Shown here: in pieces, positions 1-6,423 of the stretch | Layout: every line of letters starts with the position of its first letter | Numbering within the stretch: position 1 is the first letter of the stretch | NCBI GenBank assembly: GCA_944385455.1 | Contig: CALWXI010000133.1 | Coordinates: forward strand, 1-8,401 | DNA length: 8,401 bases | Source: an uncultured Oscillospiraceae bacterium | GTDB taxonomy: Bacteria; Bacillota; Clostridia; Oscillospirales; Oscillospiraceae | Direction: 5' to 3' | Notes under the pieces: generated by a model | What the model saw: the letters and a program-made list of their open reading frames with translations, nothing else | Databases searched by the model: none | Told to the model about the DNA's origin: nothing | Translations under genes and position numbers: made by a program

Positions 1-1431
1 CAGAGTGTCCTCCTTCTGGACCTTCTTGCCCATGAAGTCGCCGGTGTTGATGATATAGCAGGCCACGTTCTTCTCCGCCACCAGCTTCTTGAACTTCTCA
101 TAGTCGTTGGCCAGGGGATAGGTGCGGAAGGGGTTGGCGTAGGGTTCCACCACCAGGGCGTTGGGGTCCACGCCCTCCTTCAGCCGCTCGGCGCTGGAGC
201 GCTTGGTGGCCAGGGTGGCGCCCATGACGGAGGCCAGGGACGCGCCCTTGAGCTTCACGATGGGGGGGATGGTGGGGTCCTTCATGATCCAGAAGATGGC
301 GTTGACCGGGGAGTCGATCTTATCCACCCGGTTGGGGGACCACAGCTTGGACTTGATGGCCCGGCCGTTGCCGTTGCGGATGTCCTCGGTGACGCAGACG
401 ATCTTGCCGTCCTCATCCAGCGTGGCGGAACAGTTCTGCACCGTCAGCAGGTACTTGTTGTCTGGCGCGTCCACGGGGTAGTCGGAGGTCTTGTCAAAGT
501 AGGTGGGCTCCAGGGCCACGGAGGCGCAGGTGTCGGTGTTGATGACGAAGGCGTCGTCGTGGAGGACCTTGATGGCGGGATACTTGCCCCCGTGCTTGGC
601 GTGGGTCAGGGTGGACTTGCCGGAGCCGCTGAGGCCGAACACCGCCGCTACATATTTGCTGCCGTCATCCAGGGTATATTCCTTCTGGCCGCCGTGGCAG
701 GAGGCGTAGCCGTTGCGGTTGGCGATGGCCCAGGCCAGGGTCAGCGTGCCCTTCTTGTGCTCGCCGAAGTAGCGCATGCCCAGGATGGCGGCGCAGTTGG
801 TGTCGGTGTTGAAGTAGCACAGGCATTTGGGATCGCATACGTCCTCCTGGCCCGGCGCGCCGGTCCACTGGGGATCGGAGAAGATGTAAATGTCCGGTTC
901 CTTGCCGTCGCCAACGGGACGGGAGGCCTTGTACATCTTCACATACTCATCGGACTGGTACTGGAAGTTCAGCATCCAGTTATACAGCAGGTTCTCCTCT
1001 CCCTCGGGGATCAGAAGGTGGGCCTTGACCATGAATTCAGGATCCAGACCGATGAACACCTCGGCGTGATACATGGTTTTCCAGCGGGTGTCGTACACCG
1101 CGTCCATCAGGATTTTGTCCAGGGCGGTGGTGTTGACGCCGGGCTTTCCGGTGATGCGCCGGGCAGGGGCATAGCGGCCGGTGATGGAACCGTCATTGAA
1201 GAGGAGCACCTTGGCGTCCGGCTCCAGGCCGAATTCCTCGCCGCGGTAAACGGGCATGTCAGTAACCACAGTGCCGGGGGAGTTTTTGGCCAGATCATAG
1301 GCCTCCCGCAGGGAGTTGACCTTGATGACGTTGTTGCCGTAGAAGGGAGCCTCGATGATGGAACGGGTCTTGGCAAATCCCACCTTTCCGGGGCCGATTT
1401 CCGCTCTGGGGTAATAGGCTTTCGTAGACAT
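1..1431 (-). CDS. pckA: Phosphoenolpyruvate carboxykinase (ATP), C-terminus cut by window edge
   Basis: This cytosolic enzyme interconverts oxaloacetate + ATP and PEP + ADP + CO2. In anaerobes it works in gluconeogenesis or as a CO2-fixing, ATP-forming step. The first 477 residues are present. The frame is open to base 1, so I expect some tens of residues missing compared with the usual 520-580. Visible motifs are GEHKKG (residues 223-228, the metal/substrate lysines), ASCHG (243-247, a likely metal-ligand His246), the P-loop GLSGSGKST (266-274), the kinase-2 motif HDDAF (291-295), and an arginine in EDIRNGNGR (349-357) where the family has its ENTR-type motif. Together these identify the ATP-dependent family rather than the GTP one. 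The N-terminal arginine motif (ITGRYAPARR) differs from the usual TGRSPKDK, so this is a divergent subgroup. The start ATG at 1431 has AGGAGG at 1445-1440, 8 nt upstream. It is separated from rsmA by about 100 bp that holds its own promoter. Confidence 0.93.
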   Translation of the reverse strand, partial: MSTKAYYPRAEIGPGKVGFAKTRSIIEAPFYGNNVIKVNSLREAYDLAKNSPGTVVTDMPVYRGEEFGLEPDAKVLLFNDGSITGRYAPARRITGKPGVNTTALDKILMDAVYDTRWKTMYHAEVFIGLDPEFMVKAHLLIPEGEENLLYNWMLNFQYQSDEYVKMYKASRPVGDGKEPDIYIFSDPQWTGAPGQEDVCDPKCLCYFNTDTNCAAILGMRYFGEHKKGTLTLAWAIANRNGYASCHGGQKEYTLDDGSKYVAAVFGLSGSGKSTLTHAKHGGKYPAIKVLHDDAFVINTDTCASVALEPTYFDKTSDYPVDAPDNKYLLTVQNCSATLDEDGKIVCVTEDIRNGNGRAIKSKLWSPNRVDKIDSPVNAIFWIMKDPTIPPIVKLKGASLASVMGATLATKRSSAERLKEGVDPNALVVEPYANPFRTYPLANDYEKFKKLVAEKNVACYIINTGDFMGKKVQKEDTL

Positions 1432-1484
1432 ACGCGTATCCTCCTGTCATGATGATGTGGATCCTGTCAAAAAAAGAGGGTTAT

Positions 1485-1513
1485 TTTATAATATGATACC
1501 GCAATTTTGACAA
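1485..1513 (-). promoter_or_regulatory. Sigma-A-like promoter of pckA
   Basis: Read on the minus strand, TTGTCA (1513-1508) and TATAAA (1490-1485) are separated by exactly 17 nt, and each matches consensus at 5 of 6 positions. Transcription would start near 1478, giving a leader of about 47 nt with a pyrimidine-rich stretch and the AGGAGG site. An 8-bp direct repeat (plus strand TCCTGTCA at 1442-1449 and 1462-1469, 20 bp apart) lies in the leader; one copy overlaps the ribosome-binding site, so it could be an operator or chance. The promoter sits just after the rsmA stop. Two T-runs there, with a weak AT-rich stem, might give some rsmA termination, but no strong terminator is visible. Confidence 0.7.
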
Positions 1514-1533
1514 AAAAGCAAGCAAAAAAACGT

Positions 1534-2394
1534 TTACTTACCAGCTTCTGACAGAACGGCGGAAAGCTTGGAAAAATCCTCCAGAGTCAGCCGCTCGCCG
1601 CGCACATCGGAACTGAAGCCGCAGCGGCGGATGGCTTCCTGCACAGTTTCCCGGCTGTATCCGGGCAGCGCGGCGGCAAGGCTGTTGGCCAGGGTCTTGC
1701 GCCGCAGCAGGAAAGCGCCCCGGACGCAGCGGAAAAAGAAGTCCTCGTCCGCCACCTCCACAGCGGGGCGGTCCCGGCGGACGCAGCGCAGCACGGCGGA
1801 GGTGACTTTGGGGGCGGGAAGGAATTTTTCCCGGGGCACGTCAAAGAGGAGCTCCGTCTCCATATGATATTGCAGAAACAGGGAAAAAGAACCGCCCTGG
1901 CTGCTGCCCGGCGGCGCGGAGAGCCGCTGGGCCACCTCCTTCTGGATCAGCACCGTGACGGTGCGGAAGCAGGGGGTCTCCACCAGCTTCGTCAGCACGG
2001 GGGTGGTGATGTTGTAGGGGAGATTGGCGCACACGATGGGGGTGAGGCCCTGGAACTTCTCCGCGGCCAGGGCGGTGAGGTCCAGTTTCATAGCGTCCCC
2101 GGGGACGATCTCCACATTGGAGTAGGGGGCCATGGTCTCCGCCAGAACTGGGAGCAGGGACTTGTCCAGCTCCACGGAGACCACCTTGCCCGCCCGCCGG
2201 GCCAGCTCCGCCGTCAGGGGGCCGATGCCCGGACCGATCTCCAGCACCCCGCAGGACGCGTCGGCCCGGGAAGCCGCGGCGATGTCCGCGGGGATCTGAG
2301 GATCGATGAGAAAGTTCTGTCCCATGGACTTGGAAAAGCGGAAGCCGTGGCGCCCCAGCAGCTCCCGAATGGTATCATAGTCGCAAAGATTCAT
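1534..2394 (-). CDS. rsmA: 16S rRNA (adenine1518-N6/adenine1519-N6)-dimethyltransferase RsmA (KsgA)
   Basis: RsmA uses S-adenosylmethionine to dimethylate two adjacent adenines in the 3'-terminal hairpin of 16S rRNA during late 30S maturation. From ATG 2394 the protein is 286 residues, normal for the family. It opens with the characteristic FSKSMGQNFLID (20-31), then SAM motif I LEIGPGIGPLT (51-61), acidic motif II VELD (74-77), GDAM (99-102), the catalytic motif IV NLPY (124-127), and the PAPKVTSAV segment in the C-terminal half. I chose ATG 2394 because family homology starts there, a purine-rich GGAAAGGCGG lies just upstream, and a promoter precedes it. The same frame stays open far upstream into a PAP2 gene, so automatic callers may report a fusion of 514 or 517 residues. 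I judge the separate RsmA to be the functional product. Confidence 0.93.
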   Translation of the reverse strand: MNLCDYDTIRELLGRHGFRFSKSMGQNFLIDPQIPADIAAASRADASCGVLEIGPGIGPLTAELARRAGKVVSVELDKSLLPVLAETMAPYSNVEIVPGDAMKLDLTALAAEKFQGLTPIVCANLPYNITTPVLTKLVETPCFRTVTVLIQKEVAQRLSAPPGSSQGGSFSLFLQYHMETELLFDVPREKFLPAPKVTSAVLRCVRRDRPAVEVADEDFFFRCVRGAFLLRRKTLANSLAAALPGYSRETVQEAIRRCGFSSDVRGERLTLEDFSKLSAVLSEAGK

Positions 2395-3078
2395 GGCAGT
2401 GCCGCCTTTCCGGGGGGATCCCCGCCGTCTGTCAAAGATGTGACCAGTATAGCAAAGAAAGGAAGATTTGAAAAGCCCCGGAAGGGAAGAGTCCCTCCGG
2501 GGAATGCCGGCAGGACCGGAGACGAAAGTCTCCGGTCCTGCTTCGGATGCCGCCAACACTGTTTTTGGGAACAACCGCCGGGCCAGACAAGCGCCGGCCA
2601 AGCCTACCGCGGCACCAAGCACCGCCCCGCCCAGCACGTCGCTGGGCCAGTGGACATACAGATAGAGCCTGGAAAACGCCAGGATCAGGGCCGCCGCCAG
2701 AGCGGGCTTCCGCAGCGGGCTGCCGGAGGCCTTCAGGGCAAAAGCCGCCGCAAAGGAGACGGCAGTGTGGCCGGAGGGAAAGGAAAAATCCCCGGGCGGG
2801 GGAATCAGCAGATCCACAGCCTGGACGGTGAAAGGCCGCAGGCGGCCCACCAGGGGTTTGAGCAGCAGGTTGCATGATACCAGATTCAGCACCAGGGCAC
2901 AGCTCAGGGCGATACCGTGGCGGCGCTGGCGGCGCAGCAGCAACAGCACCGCCGCCAGCACGATCCAGATCTCGCCGTGGTCGCATAGCCGGGTGAGGGC
3001 GGGCATCACCGTATCCAGAAGGCCGCACCGCAGGTGCAGCTGGATCCAGTCCAGTACCGCCAGCTCCAATGACTGCAT
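2395..3078 (-). CDS. PAP2-family membrane phosphatase with no stop codon of its own
   Basis: This is an integral membrane phosphatase of the PAP2/BcrC/PgpB superfamily, which dephosphorylates lipid phosphates or pyrophosphates such as undecaprenyl pyrophosphate or phosphatidic acid; the substrate cannot be told from sequence. All three signature motifs are present: K74-x6-R81-P82, PSGH at 101-104, and S136-R137-x5-H143-x3-D147, among hydrophobic helices. Homology ends near residue 170. ATG 3078 is preferred over ATG 3087 because AAAGGAGG (3095-3088) directly abuts the upstream ATG, with no spacer, but lies 9 nt from 3078. After the last helix the frame continues without a stop through two hairpins and the rsmA promoter into rsmA, so the end given here is simply the base before rsmA. 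The natural C-terminus is probably near 2540. No promoter of its own is seen, and it is likely read from the busR-opu unit. Confidence 0.8.
2446..2474 (-). promoter_or_regulatory. Extended -10 promoter of rsmA
   Basis: On the minus strand TATACT (2451-2446) is preceded directly by TGC, making an extended -10 element. Seventeen nt upstream is TTTTCA (2474-2469), a 4-of-6 match to the -35 box. The predicted start near 2439 leaves a leader of about 45 nt before ATG 2394. The -35 box overlaps the T-run of the terminator just upstream, so one gene's end and the next gene's start are packed together. This supports rsmA as an independent transcription unit rather than part of a PAP2 fusion. Confidence 0.65.
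2470..2502 (-). terminator. Intrinsic terminator after the PAP2 region
   Basis: On the minus strand, CCCCGGA plus GGGA (2502-2496 and 2495-2492) pair with TCCC and TCCGGGG (2487-2484 and 2482-2476). One base is bulged (2483) and the loop has 4 nt. The stem is followed by CTTTTC. The GC-rich stem fits intrinsic termination; the T-run has only four residues, so efficiency may be moderate. It falls inside an open reading frame that joins PAP2 to rsmA, which is the odd feature of this junction. Confidence 0.65.
2510..2541 (-). repeat. Perfect 14-bp stem-loop upstream of the terminator
   Basis: Arms 2510-2523 and 2528-2541 are exact reverse complements around a 4-nt loop (TTTC on the minus strand, GAAA on the plus strand). 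It ends 7 nt before the terminator hairpin, making a tandem pair in the transcript. It has no T-run of its own. It may stabilise the 3' end of the PAP2 message or assist termination. A perfect palindrome of this length is more typical of noncoding 3' ends than of a protein linker. Confidence 0.7.
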
Positions 3079-3087
3079 GGGAAACAT

Positions 3088-3095
3088 CCTCCTTT
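3088..3095 (-). promoter_or_regulatory. Shine-Dalgarno site that fixes the PAP2 start
   Basis: AAAGGAGG on the minus strand is followed at once by ATG 3087 and, 9 nt from its end, by ATG 3078. The spacing fits only the second ATG, so the protein should begin MQSLEL rather than MFPMQS. Confidence 0.75.
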
Positions 3096-3115
3096 ATCGT
3101 TGGCAGATCGCAGAC

Positions 3116-3146
3116 GATCTCCGGGAGGGGGATCCTCCCGGAGATC
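3116..3146 (-). other. 13-bp inverted repeat between the transporter operon and PAP2
   Basis: Arms 3116-3128 and 3134-3146 pair perfectly around a 5-nt loop, starting 8 nt after the stop of the permease-binding protein gene. No T-run follows on the minus strand, so it is not a standard intrinsic terminator. A smaller stem, AGATCG (3105-3110) with CGATCT (3115-3120), shares bases with the large one, so the two are mutually exclusive. It could attenuate or process the message, giving lower PAP2 than transporter expression, or protect the transporter mRNA 3' end. Confidence 0.5.
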
Positions 3147-3154
3147 GCGAAGCA

Positions 3155-4657
3155 TTACGCACTCAGCAGTCCCAGACTCACCAGGAATTCCTGCGCCACT
3201 TCGTCCACAGTGCGGCCCATGACGTCCACCTGGTACGTCAGTTCCGCCATCTGGTCGGTGGAGATGTTGCCGGTGAGCTGCTCCAGGATGCCCTCCAGCT
3301 CGGGGTACTGCTCCAGAACGTCGCCCCGGACCACGAACATGCCGAAGTAGTCGGGGAAGAAGCTCTTGTCGTCCTCCAGCACCTTCAGACCCACCTTGCG
3401 GTTGAGGCCGTCGGTGGTGTAGACCACGGCCACATCGAAGCTGCCGTTTTCAATGGAGGCGTACTTGAGGCCCATGTCCACGCCCACATGGTCCTGGAAG
3501 GTCAGGCCGTAGAACTCCACAAAGGGGTTGAACTTCATGCTGCCCTCCTGGGTGAAGAACTCCTGCTCAGCGCCGAAGGTCAGCTCCCCGGCCACGGGGA
3601 TGAGATCGCTGATGGTCTCCAGGCCGTATTCCTCTGCCAGCGTTTCGGGTACGCCGATGGCGTAGGTATTCTCAAAGCCCAGCTTTCCCAGCACGTGGAG
3701 ATCATAGTCCGCCAGGGCCTTTTCCTTGACGTAGTCGTAAATGGTCATGCCCTCTGGCACATCGGGGGTGTCCTGATGGAAGAACGTGGTCAGCAGGGTG
3801 CCGTCGTAGGAGATCATCAGGTCGCAGGTGTGGCCGTCGTCCTTCAGGGCGTTCCAGTTGTTCACCTGGGACATCTGATCCTGGATGGTGACGGTGAGGT
3901 CCGTCTGATCCTCCACCAGCATCTTCACCATGTGATGCATCAGCTGGGTCTCAGAGTAGTCGCCGTCGTAGAGCATGATGTCGCCGGAGCCGCCCCTGCC
4001 GTAAGGCAGCAGCAGGCAGAAGGCCACCAGGATGGCCGCAACGGGGATCCACATGGTCTTGGATCCGCCCTTGTTCTTACGCATCTGGCCTTCGAACCAG
4101 CTCATCACCAGGTCCAGCACCACGGCGATGACCATCAGTACGCCGGTGGCCGTCAGCACCAGCTTCATATCCATGATGCGGATGGCCTGCGTGATGACGC
4201 CGCCCAGGCCGCCGCCGCCCACGAAGGCCGCGAACACAGCGGTGCCGATGGCGTTGACCACGGCGATGCGGATGCCGGTGAACACGGTGGGGAAGGCCAG
4301 GGGAAATTCCACCATCAGCACCCGGTAGGATTTGCTCATGCCCATACCCCGGGCGGCTTCCTTGACGCCGGGATCCACCTCCTGAAGGCCCAGGCAGGTG
4401 TTCTGGACAATGGGCAGCAGGGAGTAGAGGGTGATGCTGATGATGACCGTCAGCTTGCCGGGGTCCAGCACCACCATGATGATGCCCAGCAGCGCCAGGG
4501 AGGGAATGGTCTGCAGCAGGTCCACCACCCGCAGAATCACGGGCCGGACCCGGCGGGACACATAGGCCCAGATGCCCAGGGGCAGTCCCACGGCGATGGA
4601 GAGGATGCTGGCTGCCAGCACGATGAACAAATGTTCCAGAATGGTGCTCCAGCTCAT
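3155..4657 (-). CDS. Osmoprotectant ABC transporter: permease fused to glycine-betaine-type binding domain
   Basis: This 500-residue fusion combines the membrane channel and the solute receptor of an OpuC/OpuF-type importer for quaternary ammonium solutes (glycine betaine, choline or carnitine). Residues 1-190 are an ABC permease domain with several helices and the ATPase-contact loop beginning EAARGMGMSKS (100-110). A further hydrophobic segment at about 202-218 carries the chain outward. Residues 225-500 form an extracellular type II binding domain; SYDGTLLT (283-290), GVPETLAEEYGL (335-346) and VVYTTDG (411-417) match OpuCC/ProX-type receptors. Because the receptor is fused, it needs no lipoprotein signal. 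The ATG overlaps the upstream permease stop by 4 bp (ATGA), with AGGAGG 7 nt before it, which suggests translational coupling. Comparable fusions are OpuFB, BusAB and BilEB, but here a second, unfused permease is also encoded. The exact substrate is not decided. Confidence 0.92.
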   Translation of the reverse strand: MSWSTILEHLFIVLAASILSIAVGLPLGIWAYVSRRVRPVILRVVDLLQTIPSLALLGIIMVVLDPGKLTVIISITLYSLLPIVQNTCLGLQEVDPGVKEAARGMGMSKSYRVLMVEFPLAFPTVFTGIRIAVVNAIGTAVFAAFVGGGGLGGVITQAIRIMDMKLVLTATGVLMVIAVVLDLVMSWFEGQMRKNKGGSKTMWIPVAAILVAFCLLLPYGRGGSGDIMLYDGDYSETQLMHHMVKMLVEDQTDLTVTIQDQMSQVNNWNALKDDGHTCDLMISYDGTLLTTFFHQDTPDVPEGMTIYDYVKEKALADYDLHVLGKLGFENTYAIGVPETLAEEYGLETISDLIPVAGELTFGAEQEFFTQEGSMKFNPFVEFYGLTFQDHVGVDMGLKYASIENGSFDVAVVYTTDGLNRKVGLKVLEDDKSFFPDYFGMFVVRGDVLEQYPELEGILEQLTGNISTDQMAELTYQVDVMGRTVDEVAQEFLVSLGLLSA

Positions 4658-5307
4658 TTGCCCGCCTCCTTCCTGAGGCCTCTGGGCGTGACTTTCTTTT
4701 GCAGCAGATCAATGCCCAGGCCGAAGAGGATGGCCAGGATGGCCGCGGGGATGGCACCCAGCAGGATCAGCGTGTTGTTGTTGGAGGTGGTGCCCCGGTA
4801 GACGAAGGTGCCCAGGCCGCCCTTGCCGATCATGGCTGACAGCACCGCCCAGGAGACGGTGTAGATGGTGGCCATCCGGAGTCCCGCCACGATGACCGGC
4901 ATGGCCAGGGGCAGCTCCACCCGTACCAGGGTCTGGAGAGGGGACATGCCGCAGCCCTTGGCTGCCTCGACATATTTGCCCTCCACCTCCAGGATGCCGG
5001 TGTAGGTGTTTTTCAGCACCGGAAACATGGCGTATACGCTCAGTGCCACAATGACGGTGGCATAGGTGTCTCCCCAGCAGATGTACAGCACACCGATAAA
5101 TACCAGGCCGGGAATGGTCTGGAAGATGGAAAGCAGCGGGATGACGATACCGGAGAGCTTGGGGACCCGGGAGAGCAGGATGCCGCCCAGAAGCCCCGCC
5201 GCAAAGCCGCAGACCACAGCCGCCAGCACGAACAGCATGTGGGTCCAGATGGCCATGCCCAGCTCGGCACCATAGTCGCGCAAGAGGGTCTGCAACGTTT
5301 CGATCAT
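4654..5307 (-). CDS. opuCB: Osmoprotectant ABC transporter permease (OpuCB-like)
   Basis: This 217-residue membrane subunit of the betaine/carnitine/choline importer has about five to six hydrophobic helices. The conserved cytoplasmic loop that docks on the ATPase begins at EAAKGCGMS (114-122) and ends ELPLAMP (131-137). The family's QTIPGL segment (63-68) and the Gly-rich GKGGLG (161-166) are also present. I chose ATG 5307, which overlaps the opuCA stop by 4 bp (ATGA). An ATG at 5322 would add five residues but lies directly against its G-run with no spacing, whereas the G-rich stretch is about 7 nt from 5307. It probably pairs with the permease half of the next gene to form a heterodimeric channel, with OpuCA as the ATPase. 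The OpuCB name follows order and similarity; OpuCD-like is equally possible. Confidence 0.9.
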   Translation of the reverse strand: MIETLQTLLRDYGAELGMAIWTHMLFVLAAVVCGFAAGLLGGILLSRVPKLSGIVIPLLSIFQTIPGLVFIGVLYICWGDTYATVIVALSVYAMFPVLKNTYTGILEVEGKYVEAAKGCGMSPLQTLVRVELPLAMPVIVAGLRMATIYTVSWAVLSAMIGKGGLGTFVYRGTTSNNNTLILLGAIPAAILAILFGLGIDLLQKKVTPRGLRKEAGK

Positions 5308-6416
5308 TTGGCATCCCCCCACAGGTTCTCCGCCACGGAGCGGGCAACGCTGGTTTTGGTGACGATGCCGGCGATGGTGTCGTCCTCATTGAGGACCACC
5401 ACGTAGCCTGCGCCGGAGTCCAGCAGATAGTCAAAGGATTCCCGGGCTTCGTCGCCCACCCGGACGGTCCGGGCGGTCTGGCGCACCAGGGGTTCGATGC
5501 TGGTGAGGCCCTGGCCCCAGTGGCGGATGTCGCCGATGGAGACGGTGCCCACATAGCGGTGGTCCGCGTCGGTGACCAGCAGGGTGTCCACGCTGCCCCG
5601 GGCCATCCGTTCGGCACACTCCAGCACGCCCCGGTCCTTCTTGACGCTGAACACGTTGGTGCGCATGAAACTCTCCACCTTGGAGGGAGCGGGAGTCTCG
5701 GGGGAGTGCTTGCCCAGGAAGTTGCGCACCAGATCGTTGGCGGGGTGCTCCAGCATCTCCTCGGGAGAGGCCATCTGGATCACTTGGCCGCTCTCCATGA
5801 AGATGATGACATCCGCCAGCTTCAGCGCCTCGCCCATGTCGTGGCTGACGAAGACGATGGTCTTGCCCAGCTTCTGCTGAATGTTCTTCACCTCGTCCTG
5901 CAGCACCTCACGGGTCATGGGATCCAGAGCGCTGAAGGGCTCATCCATCAGCACGATGGGGGGAGAGGCCGCCAGGGCCCGCAGGACGCCGATGCGCTGC
6001 TGCTGGCCGCCGGAGAGCTCCGAGGGGTACTTTTCTGCGTACTGTTCCATGTGGACCATCTTCAGAAGGTCCCGGACGATCTCGTCGCAGCGGGACTTGT
6101 CGTACTTGAGCAGCTTGGGCACCACACAGATGTTCTGGGATACGGTCATGTTGGGGAAGAGACCGATCTGCTGGATGACGTAGCCGATGTGCCGGCGCAG
6201 CGCTACTTTATCGGTGCTCTTGATGTCGCTGCCGTCGATGGAGATGGTGCCCTCGTCGATGTCGATGAGGCGGTTGATGGTCTTGAGGGTGGTGGTCTTG
6301 CCGCAGCCGGAGGGGCCGATGAGCACCACGAACTGTCCGTCGGGGATGGTGAAGTTCAGATCCTTGAGAATGGGGGTCTTTCCGTAGCTTTTGGAGACGT
6401 GTTCAAATTGGATCAT
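5304..6416 (-). CDS. opuCA: Osmoprotectant ABC transporter ATP-binding protein with tandem CBS domains (OpuCA)
   Basis: This 370-residue cytoplasmic ATPase powers uptake of compatible solutes. Its nucleotide-binding domain has Walker A GPSGCGKTT (34-42), Q-loop QQIGLFP (82-88), signature LSGGQQQR (134-141), Walker B IVLMDEP (154-160) and switch His192 (VSHD). After a short linker, residues of about 250-300 and 310-360 form two CBS repeats (NVFSVKKD and TVRVGDEARE begin the two halves). This Bateman module in OpuA/OpuC ATPases senses ionic strength, and in some Firmicutes it binds c-di-AMP to inhibit transport; binding in this protein is inference. The ATG has AAAGGAG (6433-6427) about 10 nt upstream, overlapping the busR stop. 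The 7-bp gap places it in one unit with the regulator. Confidence 0.95.
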   Translation of the reverse strand: MIQFEHVSKSYGKTPILKDLNFTIPDGQFVVLIGPSGCGKTTTLKTINRLIDIDEGTISIDGSDIKSTDKVALRRHIGYVIQQIGLFPNMTVSQNICVVPKLLKYDKSRCDEIVRDLLKMVHMEQYAEKYPSELSGGQQQRIGVLRALAASPPIVLMDEPFSALDPMTREVLQDEVKNIQQKLGKTIVFVSHDMGEALKLADVIIFMESGQVIQMASPEEMLEHPANDLVRNFLGKHSPETPAPSKVESFMRTNVFSVKKDRGVLECAERMARGSVDTLLVTDADHRYVGTVSIGDIRHWGQGLTSIEPLVRQTARTVRVGDEARESFDYLLDSGAGYVVVLNEDDTIAGIVTKTSVARSVAENLWGDAK

Positions 6417-6423
6417 AGGGCGT

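Noticed and set aside
559..1452. Plus-strand open frame of 297 codons opposite pckA
   Set aside because: It is the antisense shadow of pckA, has no recognisable motif, and no promoter or ribosome site fits it.
1501..1536. Intrinsic terminator for rsmA in the T-rich stretch
   Set aside because: Only a weak AT-rich 7-bp stem with a wobble pair can be drawn; the T-runs are better explained as part of the pckA promoter region.
1864..2877. Plus-strand open frame of 337 codons across rsmA and PAP2
   Set aside because: It is antisense to two well-supported genes and runs through both hairpins of the junction, as chance open frames do in GC-rich DNA.
1534..3087. A true two-domain PAP2-RsmA enzyme
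   Set aside because: The frame is open, but a terminator, an extended -10 promoter and RsmA homology starting exactly at ATG 2394 favour two products. The linker has no domain-like features. It is kept as a finding because translation of a fusion cannot be excluded.
2765..4801. Open frame of 678 codons on the plus strand
   Set aside because: It lies antisense to the PAP2 and two transporter genes, which have clear family motifs. Its product is rich in His, Gln, Gly and Val repeats, typical of the shadow frame of GC-rich genes, and it shows no recognisable domain or proper ribosome site.
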